Source: Gammaproteobacteria bacterium
Lineage (GTDB): Bacteria > Pseudomonadota > Gammaproteobacteria > Pseudomonadales > Azotimanducaceae
NCBI GenBank assembly: GCA_020832085.1
Contig: JAFIFJ010000072.1
Coordinates: 1 to 64,000 of the forward strand
Direction of reading: 5' to 3'
Length of the DNA stretch: 64,000 nt
Shown: positions 17,499 to 26,260 of the stretch, in pieces
How positions within the stretch are numbered: the stretch's first letter is position 1
Layout: every line of letters starts with the position of its first letter
Notes under the pieces: generated by a model
Databases searched by the model: none
Seen by the model: the letters and a program-made list of their open reading frames with translations, nothing else
What the model was told of the DNA's origin: nothing
Program-made: the position numbers and the translations under genes

Positions 17499-18851
17499 AT
17501 GCAGCAGAGCGCCGGCACGGCAGCTACGGAAGCGCCATGGCCGAATCAGGTCTACGCCTGGTACGTGGTCGTCGTTCTCTACATCGCCGCGATCATTTCC
17601 TTCGTGGATCGCCAGATCATTGCCCTGGTGGTGGAGGACATCAAGATCGACCTGGGCCTGACCGATCTGCAGATCGGGCTGTTGCAGGGACCTCCGTTCG
17701 GCATCTTCTACGCGCTGATGTCCATTCCCATCGCCCTGCTTGCGGACAAGCGCAGTCGACGCAACATCATCATGGCAGGGGTCACCTTCTGGAGTCTGGC
17801 CACCGCCGCCTGCGGGCTCGCGGGTTCCTTCTGGCACCTGTTCATGGCCCGTGTCGGCGTCGGCGTCGGCGAAGCCACCCTGAGCCCTTCCGCCTACTCC
17901 ATGATCAGCGACTACTTCCCGAAGCATCGGCTGCCGCTGGCCATGGCGGTGTTCACCATGGGCAACCTCACCGGCGTCGGACTTGCCATGGTCCTCGGCG
18001 GCGCCCTGATCGTCTGGCTCAAGGCCATCGGGCCGGTCGATCTTCCCATCGTCGGGACGCTGCAGCCCTGGCAGTTCACCTTCGTGATCGTCGCCATTCC
18101 GGGATTGTTCTTGGCCCTGCTGATGTTCACGATCCGCGAGCCCATCCGCCGCGGCATGGCCGCCAGTGCCGGCCTCGAAGACAAATCCCAGCTGAAGGCG
18201 TTCTGGAGCTTCCTCAATGATCACCGCCGCACCTTCCTGACCCTGTTCGCCACCTTCACCGTGCTGGTGCTGATCGCCTACGGCAACTTCGCCTGGATGA
18301 TTGTGTTCTTCGTCCGCACCTTCGGCTGGTCCGCCGGCGAGGCGGGGCTGGTCTACGGCCTTGTGGTGCTGTTCTTCGGCACCTCAGGGGCCTTCTTCGG
18401 CGGCTGGCTGGCGAGCTTTCTCGCCCGCCGGGGCTACACTGACGCCCCCTATCGCGCCACACTGCTCTGCACCCTGCCGCTGGCGCCCTTCGCCGCCCTG
18501 ACCTTCCTCTGGGCGCCAGACGGCTGGTGGGCCGCCGCCATGTTCGCCCCCTGGCAGTTCTTCGGAGCGGTGCCCGCCGGGCTCGCCGGTGCCGCCATGA
18601 TGGCCCTCACCCCTAACGAGATGCGTGCGAAGATCTCTGCCGTCTATCTCTTCTTCAGCAACATCATCGGCCTGAGCCTCGGCCCCACCATCGTCGGCTT
18701 CCTGACCACCTACGTCTTCCGCGACGACATGATGATCCGCTACTCCCTGAATCTGGTGAACTGCGTCGGGCCGCCCATTGCCATCGTCCTGATCTGGCTC
18801 GGCATGGGGTCCTATCGGGACAGCCTCCGACGCGTCGAGGGCAAGGTCTGA
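17499..18851 (+). CDS. MFS transporter, spinster-like
   Basis: A 450-aa twelve-helix major facilitator. The start region YIAAIISFVDRQIIALVVEDIKIDLGLTD matches the spinster-type branch, with FVDRQ in TM1, GGxLAD-like LLADKRSRRNIIM between TM2 and TM3, and ARVGVGVGEATLSPSAYSMISDYFP in TM4-5. Family members carry lipids, sugars or organic acids; substrate here is unknown. GGGGAGAGGG directly before 17499 supports this ATG; an upstream ATG at 17475 overlaps the putative leader-peptide stop. Confidence 0.88.
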   Translation: MQQSAGTAATEAPWPNQVYAWYVVVVLYIAAIISFVDRQIIALVVEDIKIDLGLTDLQIGLLQGPPFGIFYALMSIPIALLADKRSRRNIIMAGVTFWSLATAACGLAGSFWHLFMARVGVGVGEATLSPSAYSMISDYFPKHRLPLAMAVFTMGNLTGVGLAMVLGGALIVWLKAIGPVDLPIVGTLQPWQFTFVIVAIPGLFLALLMFTIREPIRRGMAASAGLEDKSQLKAFWSFLNDHRRTFLTLFATFTVLVLIAYGNFAWMIVFFVRTFGWSAGEAGLVYGLVVLFFGTSGAFFGGWLASFLARRGYTDAPYRATLLCTLPLAPFAALTFLWAPDGWWAAAMFAPWQFFGAVPAGLAGAAMMALTPNEMRAKISAVYLFFSNIIGLSLGPTIVGFLTTYVFRDDMMIRYSLNLVNCVGPPIAIVLIWLGMGSYRDSLRRVEGKV

Positions 18852-18890
18852 CCCGCCCTACCCTGGGAACGGACCACAGCAGGCCTGCGG

Positions 18891-20228
18891 TCATTGAGAG
18901 CGCAGGTGAGCACGCAGACCCGGGTAGTAGAAGCCAAGCCCCGAAGCTCGCGCCAGCACATAGATGACAAAAGCGAGCCACAGGCCGTAAACGCCCATGA
19001 GGGGCATGAGCAGCCAGGCCACAGGCAGAAACACCGCCACCGAGAATGCGGACGCATTGCGCATGGCGCGGGTCCGGGTGGCGCCGATGAAAATGCCGTC
19101 GAGCTGGAAGGCCGGGAAAGACAGCAGCACATAGACCGCGGCCCAGGGCAGGGCCGCTGCTGCAGCGACACGCACCGCCTCGTGAACGGTCAACGCCGCA
19201 ATCGCCAGGCCGCCGAACAGCACGATCGCCAATGCAAGCAGCAGCGCTGTAGCCCCTGCCAGTTCCGTCGATCGCCGCACCGCGAGATCGAAGGCCTCGC
19301 CATCCTTGGCCCCGACGGACTCACCCACCAGGGCCTCCACCACGAAGGCATAGCCGTCGAGAAAGAACGCCGCAAAGGAGATGAACTGCAGCAGGATGTG
19401 GTTGGCGGCGAGCACGTCGTCACCGAAGACGGCGCTCTGGCGGACGAACCAGGCGAAGCTGAACACCAGCAGCAGGGTGCGCAGCATGATGTCCAGGTTG
19501 GCCGAGAACAAACCTCGCAGCCGCACAGGGTCCAGAATGCGCCGGGTCGGGAACAGGGGTTCCGCATCAGCGTGGCGCTGCCGAAGCAGGCGCAGGACGA
19601 TGACGCCCACCACGACCAGCGTGATCCATTCCGCCAGTGCAGTCCCCAGCGCCACGCCCTCCGCGCCCCAGCCGAGTACGCCGGCGAACCAGACATCGAG
19701 CAGGATGTTGAGCCCGTTCAGAAACACCTGGGCAAACAGCAGCAACCGGGTCCGCCGCAGACCGATCAGCGCACCCATCAATGCGAACAGCGCCAGCGCC
19801 GCCGGGGCCCCCCAGATGCGAAAACGGAAGTAGTTCGCGGTGACGGTTTCCACGTCGGGACTGCCGTCGAGCAACCACAGCGCGGTGTGGCCGATGGGCC
19901 ACTGCAGCAGGAGCAGCCCGATGCCGAGCACGGCCCCGGTCAGCAAGGCGCGCCACAGGGTCGCCCGCACCTCGGCTTCGTCGCGGGCGCCCGCCGCCTG
20001 AGCGACGAAGCCCGTGGTGCTCATGCGCAGGAAGCCGAAGGTCCAGTAGACGAAGCTGAAGATCACCGCACCAAAGGCGATGGCGCCGAGATCCTCCAGA
20101 CTGCCGAAGTTTCCAATCACGGCAGTATCGGCGAGGCCGAGCAGCGGGACTGCCGCGTTGGCCAGGATGACCGGCCAGGCGAGAACGAGAAGCTCCCGTC
20201 GCGTCAGGGTCCGCGCCGGCGGGGCCAT
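18891..20228 (-). CDS. MATE family efflux transporter (DinF-like)
   Basis: A 445-aa protein with twelve predicted helices. PVILANAAVPLLGLADTAVIGNFGSLEDLGAIAFG is the MATE N-terminal signature and fits the DinF branch. It would export organic cations or toxic compounds using a sodium or proton gradient. It lies ten bases downstream of the RidA gene on the same strand and is probably co-transcribed. No strong ribosome site is visible at its ATG, which suggests coupling. It is convergent with the MFS gene. Confidence 0.9.
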   Translation of the reverse strand: MAPPARTLTRRELLVLAWPVILANAAVPLLGLADTAVIGNFGSLEDLGAIAFGAVIFSFVYWTFGFLRMSTTGFVAQAAGARDEAEVRATLWRALLTGAVLGIGLLLLQWPIGHTALWLLDGSPDVETVTANYFRFRIWGAPAALALFALMGALIGLRRTRLLLFAQVFLNGLNILLDVWFAGVLGWGAEGVALGTALAEWITLVVVGVIVLRLLRQRHADAEPLFPTRRILDPVRLRGLFSANLDIMLRTLLLVFSFAWFVRQSAVFGDDVLAANHILLQFISFAAFFLDGYAFVVEALVGESVGAKDGEAFDLAVRRSTELAGATALLLALAIVLFGGLAIAALTVHEAVRVAAAAALPWAAVYVLLSFPAFQLDGIFIGATRTRAMRNASAFSVAVFLPVAWLLMPLMGVYGLWLAFVIYVLARASGLGFYYPGLRAHLRSQ

Positions 20229-20238
20229 GTCGCTGCGC

Positions 20239-20712
20239 TCAGCGGATGACCACCTCGGCTTCGATTTCCACCGGTACGGCGAAGGGCAATGCGGCGACGC
20301 CGATGGCGGAACGGGTGTGGCTGCCGATCTCGGGACCGAAGACTTCGAGGATCACTTCAGAAGCACCATTGATCACCGGCGTGGTGGCGACGAGATCCGG
20401 GGCCACGTTGACCATGCCGAACAGGCGCAGCCAGCCGCGCACCCGATCGAGATCGCCAAGGGCCTGCTTCAGGCTCGCCATCAATCCAAGCGCGACGTGG
20501 CGGGCGGCCAGGGCACCCTGTTCGGGCGTGACCTCGGCACCCACCTTGCCCAGCGGTTGCAGCAGCCGACCGTCCACGTCGAAGGGAACATGGCCTGACA
20601 GCAACACCCGGTTGCCCTCGATGCGCGTGAGTTCAAAGGGCAGCTTGCTGGTGTCCATGGGGGGTGGCAGGACGATGCCCAGTTCCTGCAGACGCTGCTC
20701 GATGCGGCTCAT
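20239..20712 (-). CDS. RidA family protein (enamine/imine deaminase-like)
   Basis: A 157-aa protein of the YjgF/YER057c/RidA fold: NRVLLSGHVPFDVDG, an extended helix ALAARHVALGLMASLKQALGDLDRV, LFGMVNVAPDL and the C-terminal HTRSAIGVAALPFAVPVEIEAEVVI. It belongs to the longer RidA subgroup (about 150 aa); the arginine used by deaminating RidA for 2-aminoacrylate is represented by R in HTRSAIG. GGAGG before ATG 20712 sets the start. It is upstream of the MATE gene and divergent from exonuclease III. Confidence 0.87.
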   Translation of the reverse strand: MSRIEQRLQELGIVLPPPMDTSKLPFELTRIEGNRVLLSGHVPFDVDGRLLQPLGKVGAEVTPEQGALAARHVALGLMASLKQALGDLDRVRGWLRLFGMVNVAPDLVATTPVINGASEVILEVFGPEIGSHTRSAIGVAALPFAVPVEIEAEVVIR

Positions 20713-20799
20713 GTTCGCCTCCATTCGGTCGGATTGGGGTTCCGGTCGGAACGATTCTGCGTCACGCTGACCGCCCTTGTCAGCGACCCGTCCCCCGCC

Positions 20800-21579
20800 A
20801 TGCGCATTGCCACCTGGAACATCAACGGCCTTCGGGCCCGACTCGACTACCTCTGCCTGTGGCTGGCCTCCCGCGCGCCCGACGTGGTCGGTCTGCAGGA
20901 ACTCAAGCTCGAAGCGGATGCGTTTCCCCACGAGCGCTTCGCCGAGCTCGGCTACCGTGCCGTCGTGCACAGTGAGAAGAGCTGGAACGGCGTCGCCGTG
21001 CTCAGCCGCGAGCCGGCCCGCGTCATCGGCGAAGGGCTGCCCGGACAGGAGGATTTCGGGGCCCGGCTGATCGATGTGGACGTCGCCGGCCTGCGCTTCG
21101 CGACGGCCTATTGCCCCAATGGCAAATCCCTCGATCACGCGGACTACGAGCGCAAGCTGATCTGGTTCGATGCCCTGACCGCCTACGTCGCCAAGCATTG
21201 GAAGCCGGATCAGCCCGCCGTGCTCTGCGGCGACTTCAACATCGCGCCTGCCCCGCTCGACAGCTGGCAGGGCAGCAAGGGGGACGGTTCGCTGTTTCAT
21301 ACTCAAGCCGAGCGCCAACGCTTCGGGGCCCTGCTCGATGCCGGATTCGTCGACCTCTATCGTCAGCGACATCCTGACGGCAAAGACTTCTCCTGGTGGG
21401 ACTACCGGGGCGGCGCCTTCCACCGCGGCCACGGTCTCAGGATCGATACCCTGCTGGCTACGCCGAGCGTGGCCGGACGGCTCAAGGAAGTCGTGATCGA
21501 TCGGGACTTCCGCAAGAAGCAGGACGGACTCACCGCCTCCGACCATGCCCCCGTCTATGCAGATCTCTCCCATGACTGA
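20800..21579 (+). CDS. xthA: Exodeoxyribonuclease III
   Basis: A 259-aa apurinic/apyrimidinic endonuclease and 3'-exonuclease of base-excision repair. Motifs: MRIATWNINGLRARL, GLQELKLEADAFP (metal-binding Glu), CGDFNIAPAPLD (catalytic Asp/Asn), FSWWDYRG, GLRIDTLLAT and the terminal ASDHAPVYADL (catalytic His). Length is normal. No clear ribosome site precedes the ATG. The 3' end overlaps the HAD phosphatase gene by eight bases. Confidence 0.95.
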   Translation: MRIATWNINGLRARLDYLCLWLASRAPDVVGLQELKLEADAFPHERFAELGYRAVVHSEKSWNGVAVLSREPARVIGEGLPGQEDFGARLIDVDVAGLRFATAYCPNGKSLDHADYERKLIWFDALTAYVAKHWKPDQPAVLCGDFNIAPAPLDSWQGSKGDGSLFHTQAERQRFGALLDAGFVDLYRQRHPDGKDFSWWDYRGGAFHRGHGLRIDTLLATPSVAGRLKEVVIDRDFRKKQDGLTASDHAPVYADLSHD

Positions 21580-22417
21580 GCGCCTGCCCGAGATTCGCCT
21601 GCTGGCCCTGGACGTGGACGGTACCCTGGCGGTTCGCGGCCACGAAGTGAGCCGGGCCACCCGCGACGCCCTGCATGCGGTGACCGAGGCCGGCATCGTC
21701 CTGGCCATCGCCACCGGTCGTCGCTACCGGACCACCCGGGCCGTGATCGATGCCCTGGAACTGCCGCTGTCGGCCGTCTGCCTCGGTGGCGCCCTGGTGA
21801 AACAACACGATCACCAGACGCTGCATCGCGAGACCTTCGAAGCCAGTCTGCATCGGCAAATCGTCGATGAGGTCCGCCGCGCAGGCCAGACCGTGATCAT
21901 CCAGCAGGATGCCGACATTCACGGCCACCGGGACGTGGTGGTCGACGACGCCGTGGTCTGGAACGACCGGACCCGGGCTTACTTCGACAACAGTCAGCCC
22001 TGGGCCCACAAGGGGGACGCCGCCACCGAGGGCCATGCTCTGGCGTTCAGCCTCTGGGGTGACCTCGACCACATGGCCAGACTCCAGCAGCGGGTGCAGC
22101 GACAGTTTCCGCTGCGCTGCGCCACGGTTCTGGTGCCGGACCCGGACGGCAGCGATCAGGCCTACCTTGAGGTCCTGCCCGCCGCCGTCGACAAGTGGAC
22201 CGGGCTGACGCGCCTGGCCACCCATCTCGGTCTACCGCTGCAGGCCATCTGCGCCGTCGGCGACGCCGCCAATGACCTGCCCATGATTCGACAAGCCGCC
22301 TGGGGGGTGGCCATGGGCAATGCCTCACCGGAAGTGCAGGCTGCCGCCCACTGGGTGACGGGCCGCAACGACGAGGACGGACTCGTGGCGGTGGTGGAAC
22401 GCCTCCTCGCTCGCTGA
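21572..22417 (+). CDS. HAD superfamily (Cof-type, class IIB) phosphatase
   Basis: A 281-aa cytoplasmic hydrolase. Motif I is LLALDVDGTLAV with the nucleophile Asp, motif II is AIATGRRY, the lysine follows in VDKWTGL, and motif IV is CAVGDAANDLPMI. The cap is of the large alpha/beta IIB type, as in Cof/YidA proteins that dephosphorylate sugar phosphates or cofactors. The ATG at 21572 overlaps the exonuclease stop; starts at 21557 or 21545 are possible but have no better ribosome site. Co-transcription with xthA is likely. Confidence 0.88.
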   Translation: MTERLPEIRLLALDVDGTLAVRGHEVSRATRDALHAVTEAGIVLAIATGRRYRTTRAVIDALELPLSAVCLGGALVKQHDHQTLHRETFEASLHRQIVDEVRRAGQTVIIQQDADIHGHRDVVVDDAVVWNDRTRAYFDNSQPWAHKGDAATEGHALAFSLWGDLDHMARLQQRVQRQFPLRCATVLVPDPDGSDQAYLEVLPAAVDKWTGLTRLATHLGLPLQAICAVGDAANDLPMIRQAAWGVAMGNASPEVQAAAHWVTGRNDEDGLVAVVERLLAR

Positions 22418-22431
22418 CGGCCCGGCCCGGA

Positions 22432-22935
22432 TCAACCGGGAAACTTGCCCGGGAAGTCGCCGGTCACGTGCTTCTGCGGCCACAGGAACTGCAGGGAGCT
22501 GCGCTGGATCTTCCAGGCGCCGTCGATCTTACGATAGGCCTCGTCGTAAACCGCCAGCCAGATGAACGGATGCTCCTCGGCAGCCCGGTTCGTCAGCAGA
22601 TCCAGCAGATAGCGGCGTCCCACGGCCGTATCCGGCCCGGTCAGCTCCACCCAGTGGTTGACGCTGGCGTGCATGGCCTGGAACGGCTTCGGACCCGGGT
22701 TGTCGCCGGAGCTGCGTTCCACTTCCACGTAGTTCTCATAAATCGTCTTGCGGCCCTTCCAGACCCCATAGGGCCCGAACTCGCAGGTCGCATCTTCCGC
22801 GAACAGCTCGACGAGCTGCTCCAGATAATCATGATCGAGGTACTGCGAGTACAGCACGCCGAGCTGCCGAATCTCCTCGATTTCCAGTAACTTGCGCAGC
22901 CTTCCAAGCTCCTCTGCGGACAGCTGTTCGCTCAT
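22432..22935 (-). CDS. Nuclear transport factor 2-like (SnoaL-type) protein
   Basis: A 167-aa protein with the NTF2 cone fold: an N-terminal helix IRQLGVLYSQYLDHDYLEQLVELFAEDATCEFG, then strands ending AVYDEAYRKIDGAWKIQRSSLQFLW. The family includes hydratases, isomerases and dehydratases acting on steroids, polyketides and aromatics; Asp/His residues (YLDHDY) could be catalytic. GGAGGG sets the start at 22935. It is divergent from the PHA locus. Confidence 0.8.
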   Translation of the reverse strand: MSEQLSAEELGRLRKLLEIEEIRQLGVLYSQYLDHDYLEQLVELFAEDATCEFGPYGVWKGRKTIYENYVEVERSSGDNPGPKPFQAMHASVNHWVELTGPDTAVGRRYLLDLLTNRAAEEHPFIWLAVYDEAYRKIDGAWKIQRSSLQFLWPQKHVTGDFPGKFPG

Positions 22936-23087
22936 TGACTTCCCTCCCTGCCAAGACATGCACCCATGAATGAGTCGTGGAGTTTCGCCCATTGGCACCG
23001 ATTTGCAAGTCCTCGCCATCCGGCCGACACCCCTTCACGCGACACCCCGTTCCGGTCTATGGTGGAGAAGGAGAGAGGAGCAACAGC

Positions 23088-23477
23088 ATGTCCAAACCGG
23101 ACGCATCGAACGATCCCTTCGATCCGCTACGCAAGCTCGTCGATGACGTGGAGAAACGCATCGATGGTGTGGCCAACAAGGTCATGGGCACGGACGGCTT
23201 CAGTCAGGCCATGAACCAGACCCAGAACCTGGGCCTGCGCCTCCAGCAGGGTTTCCAGGACGCCATGGCGACCCACCTGAAGAACATCAACATGCCCAGT
23301 CGAGGCGATGTCCTGAGGCTCGCCGAATCGGTCCAGGCCCTCAACCAGCGCATGGCGCGCATGGAGCTTCTGCTCGAGGACGTGGTCCGCAACACCGGCA
23401 GCGGCCAGGCCAGCGCCCCCTCCGGCCCACCGCGGACGCGCAAACCGCCGAGCCAGCGCACAGGAGAGCCGACATGA
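23088..23477 (+). CDS. Small PhaE/phasin-like protein upstream of PhaC
   Basis: A 129-aa helical protein whose segment NINMPSRGDVLRLAESVQALNQRMARMELLLEDV resembles the C-terminal coiled-coil end of class III PhaE subunits and of phasin-like proteins. The N-terminal part (VDDVEKRIDGVANKVMG) is amphipathic, and the tail PPRTRKPPSQR is basic and proline rich. Typical PhaE is about 350 aa, so this is a much shortened form. GAGAGGAG precedes the ATG. The stop overlaps the PhaC start by four bases. Likely role: partner or activator of the synthase. Confidence 0.7.
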   Translation: MSKPDASNDPFDPLRKLVDDVEKRIDGVANKVMGTDGFSQAMNQTQNLGLRLQQGFQDAMATHLKNINMPSRGDVLRLAESVQALNQRMARMELLLEDVVRNTGSGQASAPSGPPRTRKPPSQRTGEPT

Positions 23478-24556
23478 GCAGCGCTTCTGGCACAGCCCAG
23501 CCGGATCTTGGCGATCAGGTCCGAGCCGCGGTCGATCGCACCATCGCCCGCAGCATCAAGGGGCTGGACTTCGTCATCTCCGGGGATCCCGACGTCGGCC
23601 TCACGCCCAAGGACATCATCTACGAGCGCGGCACCCTGCGGCTCTACCACTACCATCCCATGGCGGACGAGGTGTATCGGGTGCCGGTGCTGCTGGTCAT
23701 GGCCACCACCAACCGCAGCTACGTCTTCGATCTCGCGCCGGGACAGAGCATGGTGGAGTACCTGCTGCGCGAGGGCTTCGACGTCTTCGTCATCGACTGG
23801 GAAAAGCCGGGTCCTGAAGAACGCCATCTGGATCTGGATGACTACACCTTCGACTTCATTCCCACCTGCATCCGCCGTGTCGCCGAGCGCAGCGGTGAGC
23901 CTGACATCTCACTGATCGGCTACTGCATGGGCGGAGTGCTGTCGCTGATCTACGCCGCCGGCCATACCGACGGCCCCATGAAGAACCTGGTCTGCCTGAC
24001 CACCCCGGTGAACTGGCACGAGATGGGCCTGATGCGGCGCTGGACCGATCCGCGCCACTTCGACGTCGACCGCATTGTCGACACCCTTGGCGTCGTGCCC
24101 ACCGAGTTCATTCTCGCCGGCTTCACCATGCTGCGCCCGGCCCAGCGCACCGCGAGTCGCATCCGTGCCTGGGACAACATGTGGAACGACGCCTACGTGC
24201 GCTCCTACCGGTCCTTCGACCGCTGGTCCAATGAAACCATCCCCCTGGCCGGCGAATACTTCCGCACCACCATGCGCGACCTCATGTGGGGCAACAAACT
24301 GCACAGCGGTGAACTGCGGGTATCGGGCCGGATCATCGACCTGGCCAACATCCGGGTTCCGGTCATGCACGCCATTGCCGAGCACGACCACATCGTGCCC
24401 CTTACGGCCAGTCGACCGCTGCTGGAGAAGGTCGGATCCACAGACAAGAAGGAAATGATTCTGAAAGGTGGCCACGTCAGCCTCATCGCCGGTCCGAACG
24501 CCGTGCGCCGGATGTGGCCCGCCGTCTCCAACTGGCTCGCGGAGCGTTCAACATGA
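23474..24556 (+). CDS. phaC: Poly(R)-hydroxyalkanoate synthase, class III-like
   Basis: A 360-aa alpha/beta-hydrolase-fold synthase, the length of class III PhaC. It polymerises hydroxyacyl-CoA into storage granules. The modified lipase box is GYCMGG with catalytic Cys151. The other triad members are Asp305 (EHDHIVPL) and His334 (KGGHVSLIAG). DVFVIDWEKPGPEERHLDLDDY is a conserved PhaC stretch. It overlaps the PhaE-like gene before it and the GNAT gene after it, giving a tight three-gene operon. No phaA or phaB is present here. Confidence 0.92.
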   Translation: MSSASGTAQPDLGDQVRAAVDRTIARSIKGLDFVISGDPDVGLTPKDIIYERGTLRLYHYHPMADEVYRVPVLLVMATTNRSYVFDLAPGQSMVEYLLREGFDVFVIDWEKPGPEERHLDLDDYTFDFIPTCIRRVAERSGEPDISLIGYCMGGVLSLIYAAGHTDGPMKNLVCLTTPVNWHEMGLMRRWTDPRHFDVDRIVDTLGVVPTEFILAGFTMLRPAQRTASRIRAWDNMWNDAYVRSYRSFDRWSNETIPLAGEYFRTTMRDLMWGNKLHSGELRVSGRIIDLANIRVPVMHAIAEHDHIVPLTASRPLLEKVGSTDKKEMILKGGHVSLIAGPNAVRRMWPAVSNWLAERST

Positions 24557-25143
24557 GTGCGCAGGACCAGCGTTACCCCTTAAGGGCGGATCTCAACGGC
24601 ATCGCCATCGACATTGATCGCATGACGGCCGCCGATGAACAGGAGGTGCTGATCTTCGCGCGGACCCTGCCCCCCCATGATCTGCTGTTCCTGCGCCGGG
24701 ACATCACCCACCCCAAGGTCATGCAGGCCTGGGTGCGGCAGATCGAAGACGGCTCCATTCACAGCCTGCTGGCCCGCCGCGAAGGGCAGCTGGTGGGCTG
24801 CTCGGCCGTGGTCCGGGACGAAATGTCCTGGTCACCCCATGTCGGTGACCTGCGGGTGCTGGTGGCTCCAGGCGGACGGGCCCAGGGTCTCGGCCGACTG
24901 CTGATCCAGGAGAGCTTCCGGGTCGCGCTGGGCCTCGGGCTCGAGAAGATCACCGCCCAGATGACCGTGGACCAGAAAGGCGCCATCGCCGCCTTCGAGG
25001 GCCTCGGCTTCAAACCCGAGGCGCTGCTGCGTGACCATGTGCGGGACGGCGCCGGTCAGAAACACGACATCGCCACCTTCAGCCACGACGTGACCCAGTT
25101 CCACGCCCAGATGGAGGCCTACGGGCTGGCCGACGCTTTCTGA
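24553..25143 (+). CDS. GNAT family N-acetyltransferase
   Basis: A 196-aa acetyltransferase. The acetyl-CoA-binding motif A is RVLVAPGGRAQGLGRLLIQESF, and the following QMTVDQKGAIAAFEGLGFKPEALLRDHV is the usual motif B. The start ATG overlaps the PhaC stop (ATGA), so it belongs to the PHA operon; its acceptor could be a protein of that pathway, but this is not shown. The 3' end overlaps the convergent glycerophosphodiesterase gene by 25 bases. Confidence 0.87.
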   Translation: MSAQDQRYPLRADLNGIAIDIDRMTAADEQEVLIFARTLPPHDLLFLRRDITHPKVMQAWVRQIEDGSIHSLLARREGQLVGCSAVVRDEMSWSPHVGDLRVLVAPGGRAQGLGRLLIQESFRVALGLGLEKITAQMTVDQKGAIAAFEGLGFKPEALLRDHVRDGAGQKHDIATFSHDVTQFHAQMEAYGLADAF

Positions 25144-26171
25144 GCTGAAGCCGGCTCCCGCTCCGATTGCAGTCGCTGGACCACCGCCACCGCACGATCC
25201 GGGTGATCGGTGAAAATGCCGTCGATGCCGATCTGCAGCAGCAAACCGAGCAGCGTCTCGAAGTCGACCCCCTCCGGCAGACTGTCTGCGCGCAGCGTGT
25301 AAGGGTGCACGTCGAGCCCCACGGCCTTGGCGTCCTTCACCAGAGACGTGACGGCGGGTCGGCCATCCTCATCGACGCCAGTGAGGATGCGGGCTATAGG
25401 CGGACCGATTCCGTCTGCATAGCCGGCAATGGCCGCGAGACCCTCCGGGGTGTACATGGCGTCGTAGTCGACGTCGTTCATTCCCCAGGCGTTTTCACCG
25501 AGCAGCTGCACCAGGGGCAGCTCGGTGGCGAACTCCTCACGCAGGCGCATCAGTGGCGCGGGCTCGAAGGATTGGATGATGCAGCGGGCGTCGGCGCTCT
25601 CGTAGCCATAGCGATCGAGCACCTCCATCACGATGGCCACGAAGTCGTGGCCGGCGGCCTCGTGAAAGGCGTTGAACTTGAGCTCCGGATAGATCCCCAC
25701 GTTGCGCCCGGTCACCGCGTTCAAGCCTTGGGTGAGTTCGATCAGCTCCGCCAGCGTGACCACCTGAAAGTGACCGAGGTCAGCCGAAAACCGGCTCGGG
25801 TAGCGCTGCTCTCCCGTGGCCGCTTCGATGCGCTCGTGGATGCGCAGCTGCCTCAGCTCCGCCAGGGTGAAATCCACCACGTAGAACTGCCCGTCATCAC
25901 GCGCACGGTCGGGGAAGCGATCGCGCACATCGCTGACCGCCTCAAGGGTGAGGTCGTGCAGCGCCACCGCATGGCCATCGGCGCTCAGCACCAGATCCGG
26001 CTCCAGATAGTCCGCCCCCTGAGCATAGGCCATGGCGTAGGCCACGAGGGTGTGTTCCGGCAGATAGCCCGAAGCCCCGCGATGGGCAATGACGATGGGA
26101 TCGTCGGCGCTGGGCTCGGCTGCGGCGCCGGCCGCAAGCCAGATCAGGAAAACTGCTGCCAAAATCTTCAT
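25119..26171 (-). CDS. Glycerophosphodiester phosphodiesterase, secreted (GlpQ/UgpQ family)
   Basis: A 350-aa protein with a signal peptide (MKILAAVFLIWLAAGAAAE). The TIM-barrel GDPD motifs are present: IVIAHRGASGYLPEHTL, the metal-binding ADYLEPDLVLSADG, HDLTL, YPELKFN and the C-terminal IDGIFTDHPDRAV. It hydrolyses glycerophosphodiesters to glycerol 3-phosphate and alcohol in the periplasm, and is closer to periplasmic GlpQ than to cytoplasmic UgpQ. The ATG at 26171 is chosen because it begins the signal peptide. Confidence 0.92.
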   Translation of the reverse strand: MKILAAVFLIWLAAGAAAEPSADDPIVIAHRGASGYLPEHTLVAYAMAYAQGADYLEPDLVLSADGHAVALHDLTLEAVSDVRDRFPDRARDDGQFYVVDFTLAELRQLRIHERIEAATGEQRYPSRFSADLGHFQVVTLAELIELTQGLNAVTGRNVGIYPELKFNAFHEAAGHDFVAIVMEVLDRYGYESADARCIIQSFEPAPLMRLREEFATELPLVQLLGENAWGMNDVDYDAMYTPEGLAAIAGYADGIGPPIARILTGVDEDGRPAVTSLVKDAKAVGLDVHPYTLRADSLPEGVDFETLLGLLLQIGIDGIFTDHPDRAVAVVQRLQSEREPASAQKASASP

Positions 26172-26260
26172 GAACCATGCTCCATGCCGAAGGCGCACAG
26201 GCCACTGAGAGCGAGGCAATGCAGCGTCCGCGGGATCGTCATGAGCGCATAGACGCTCCG

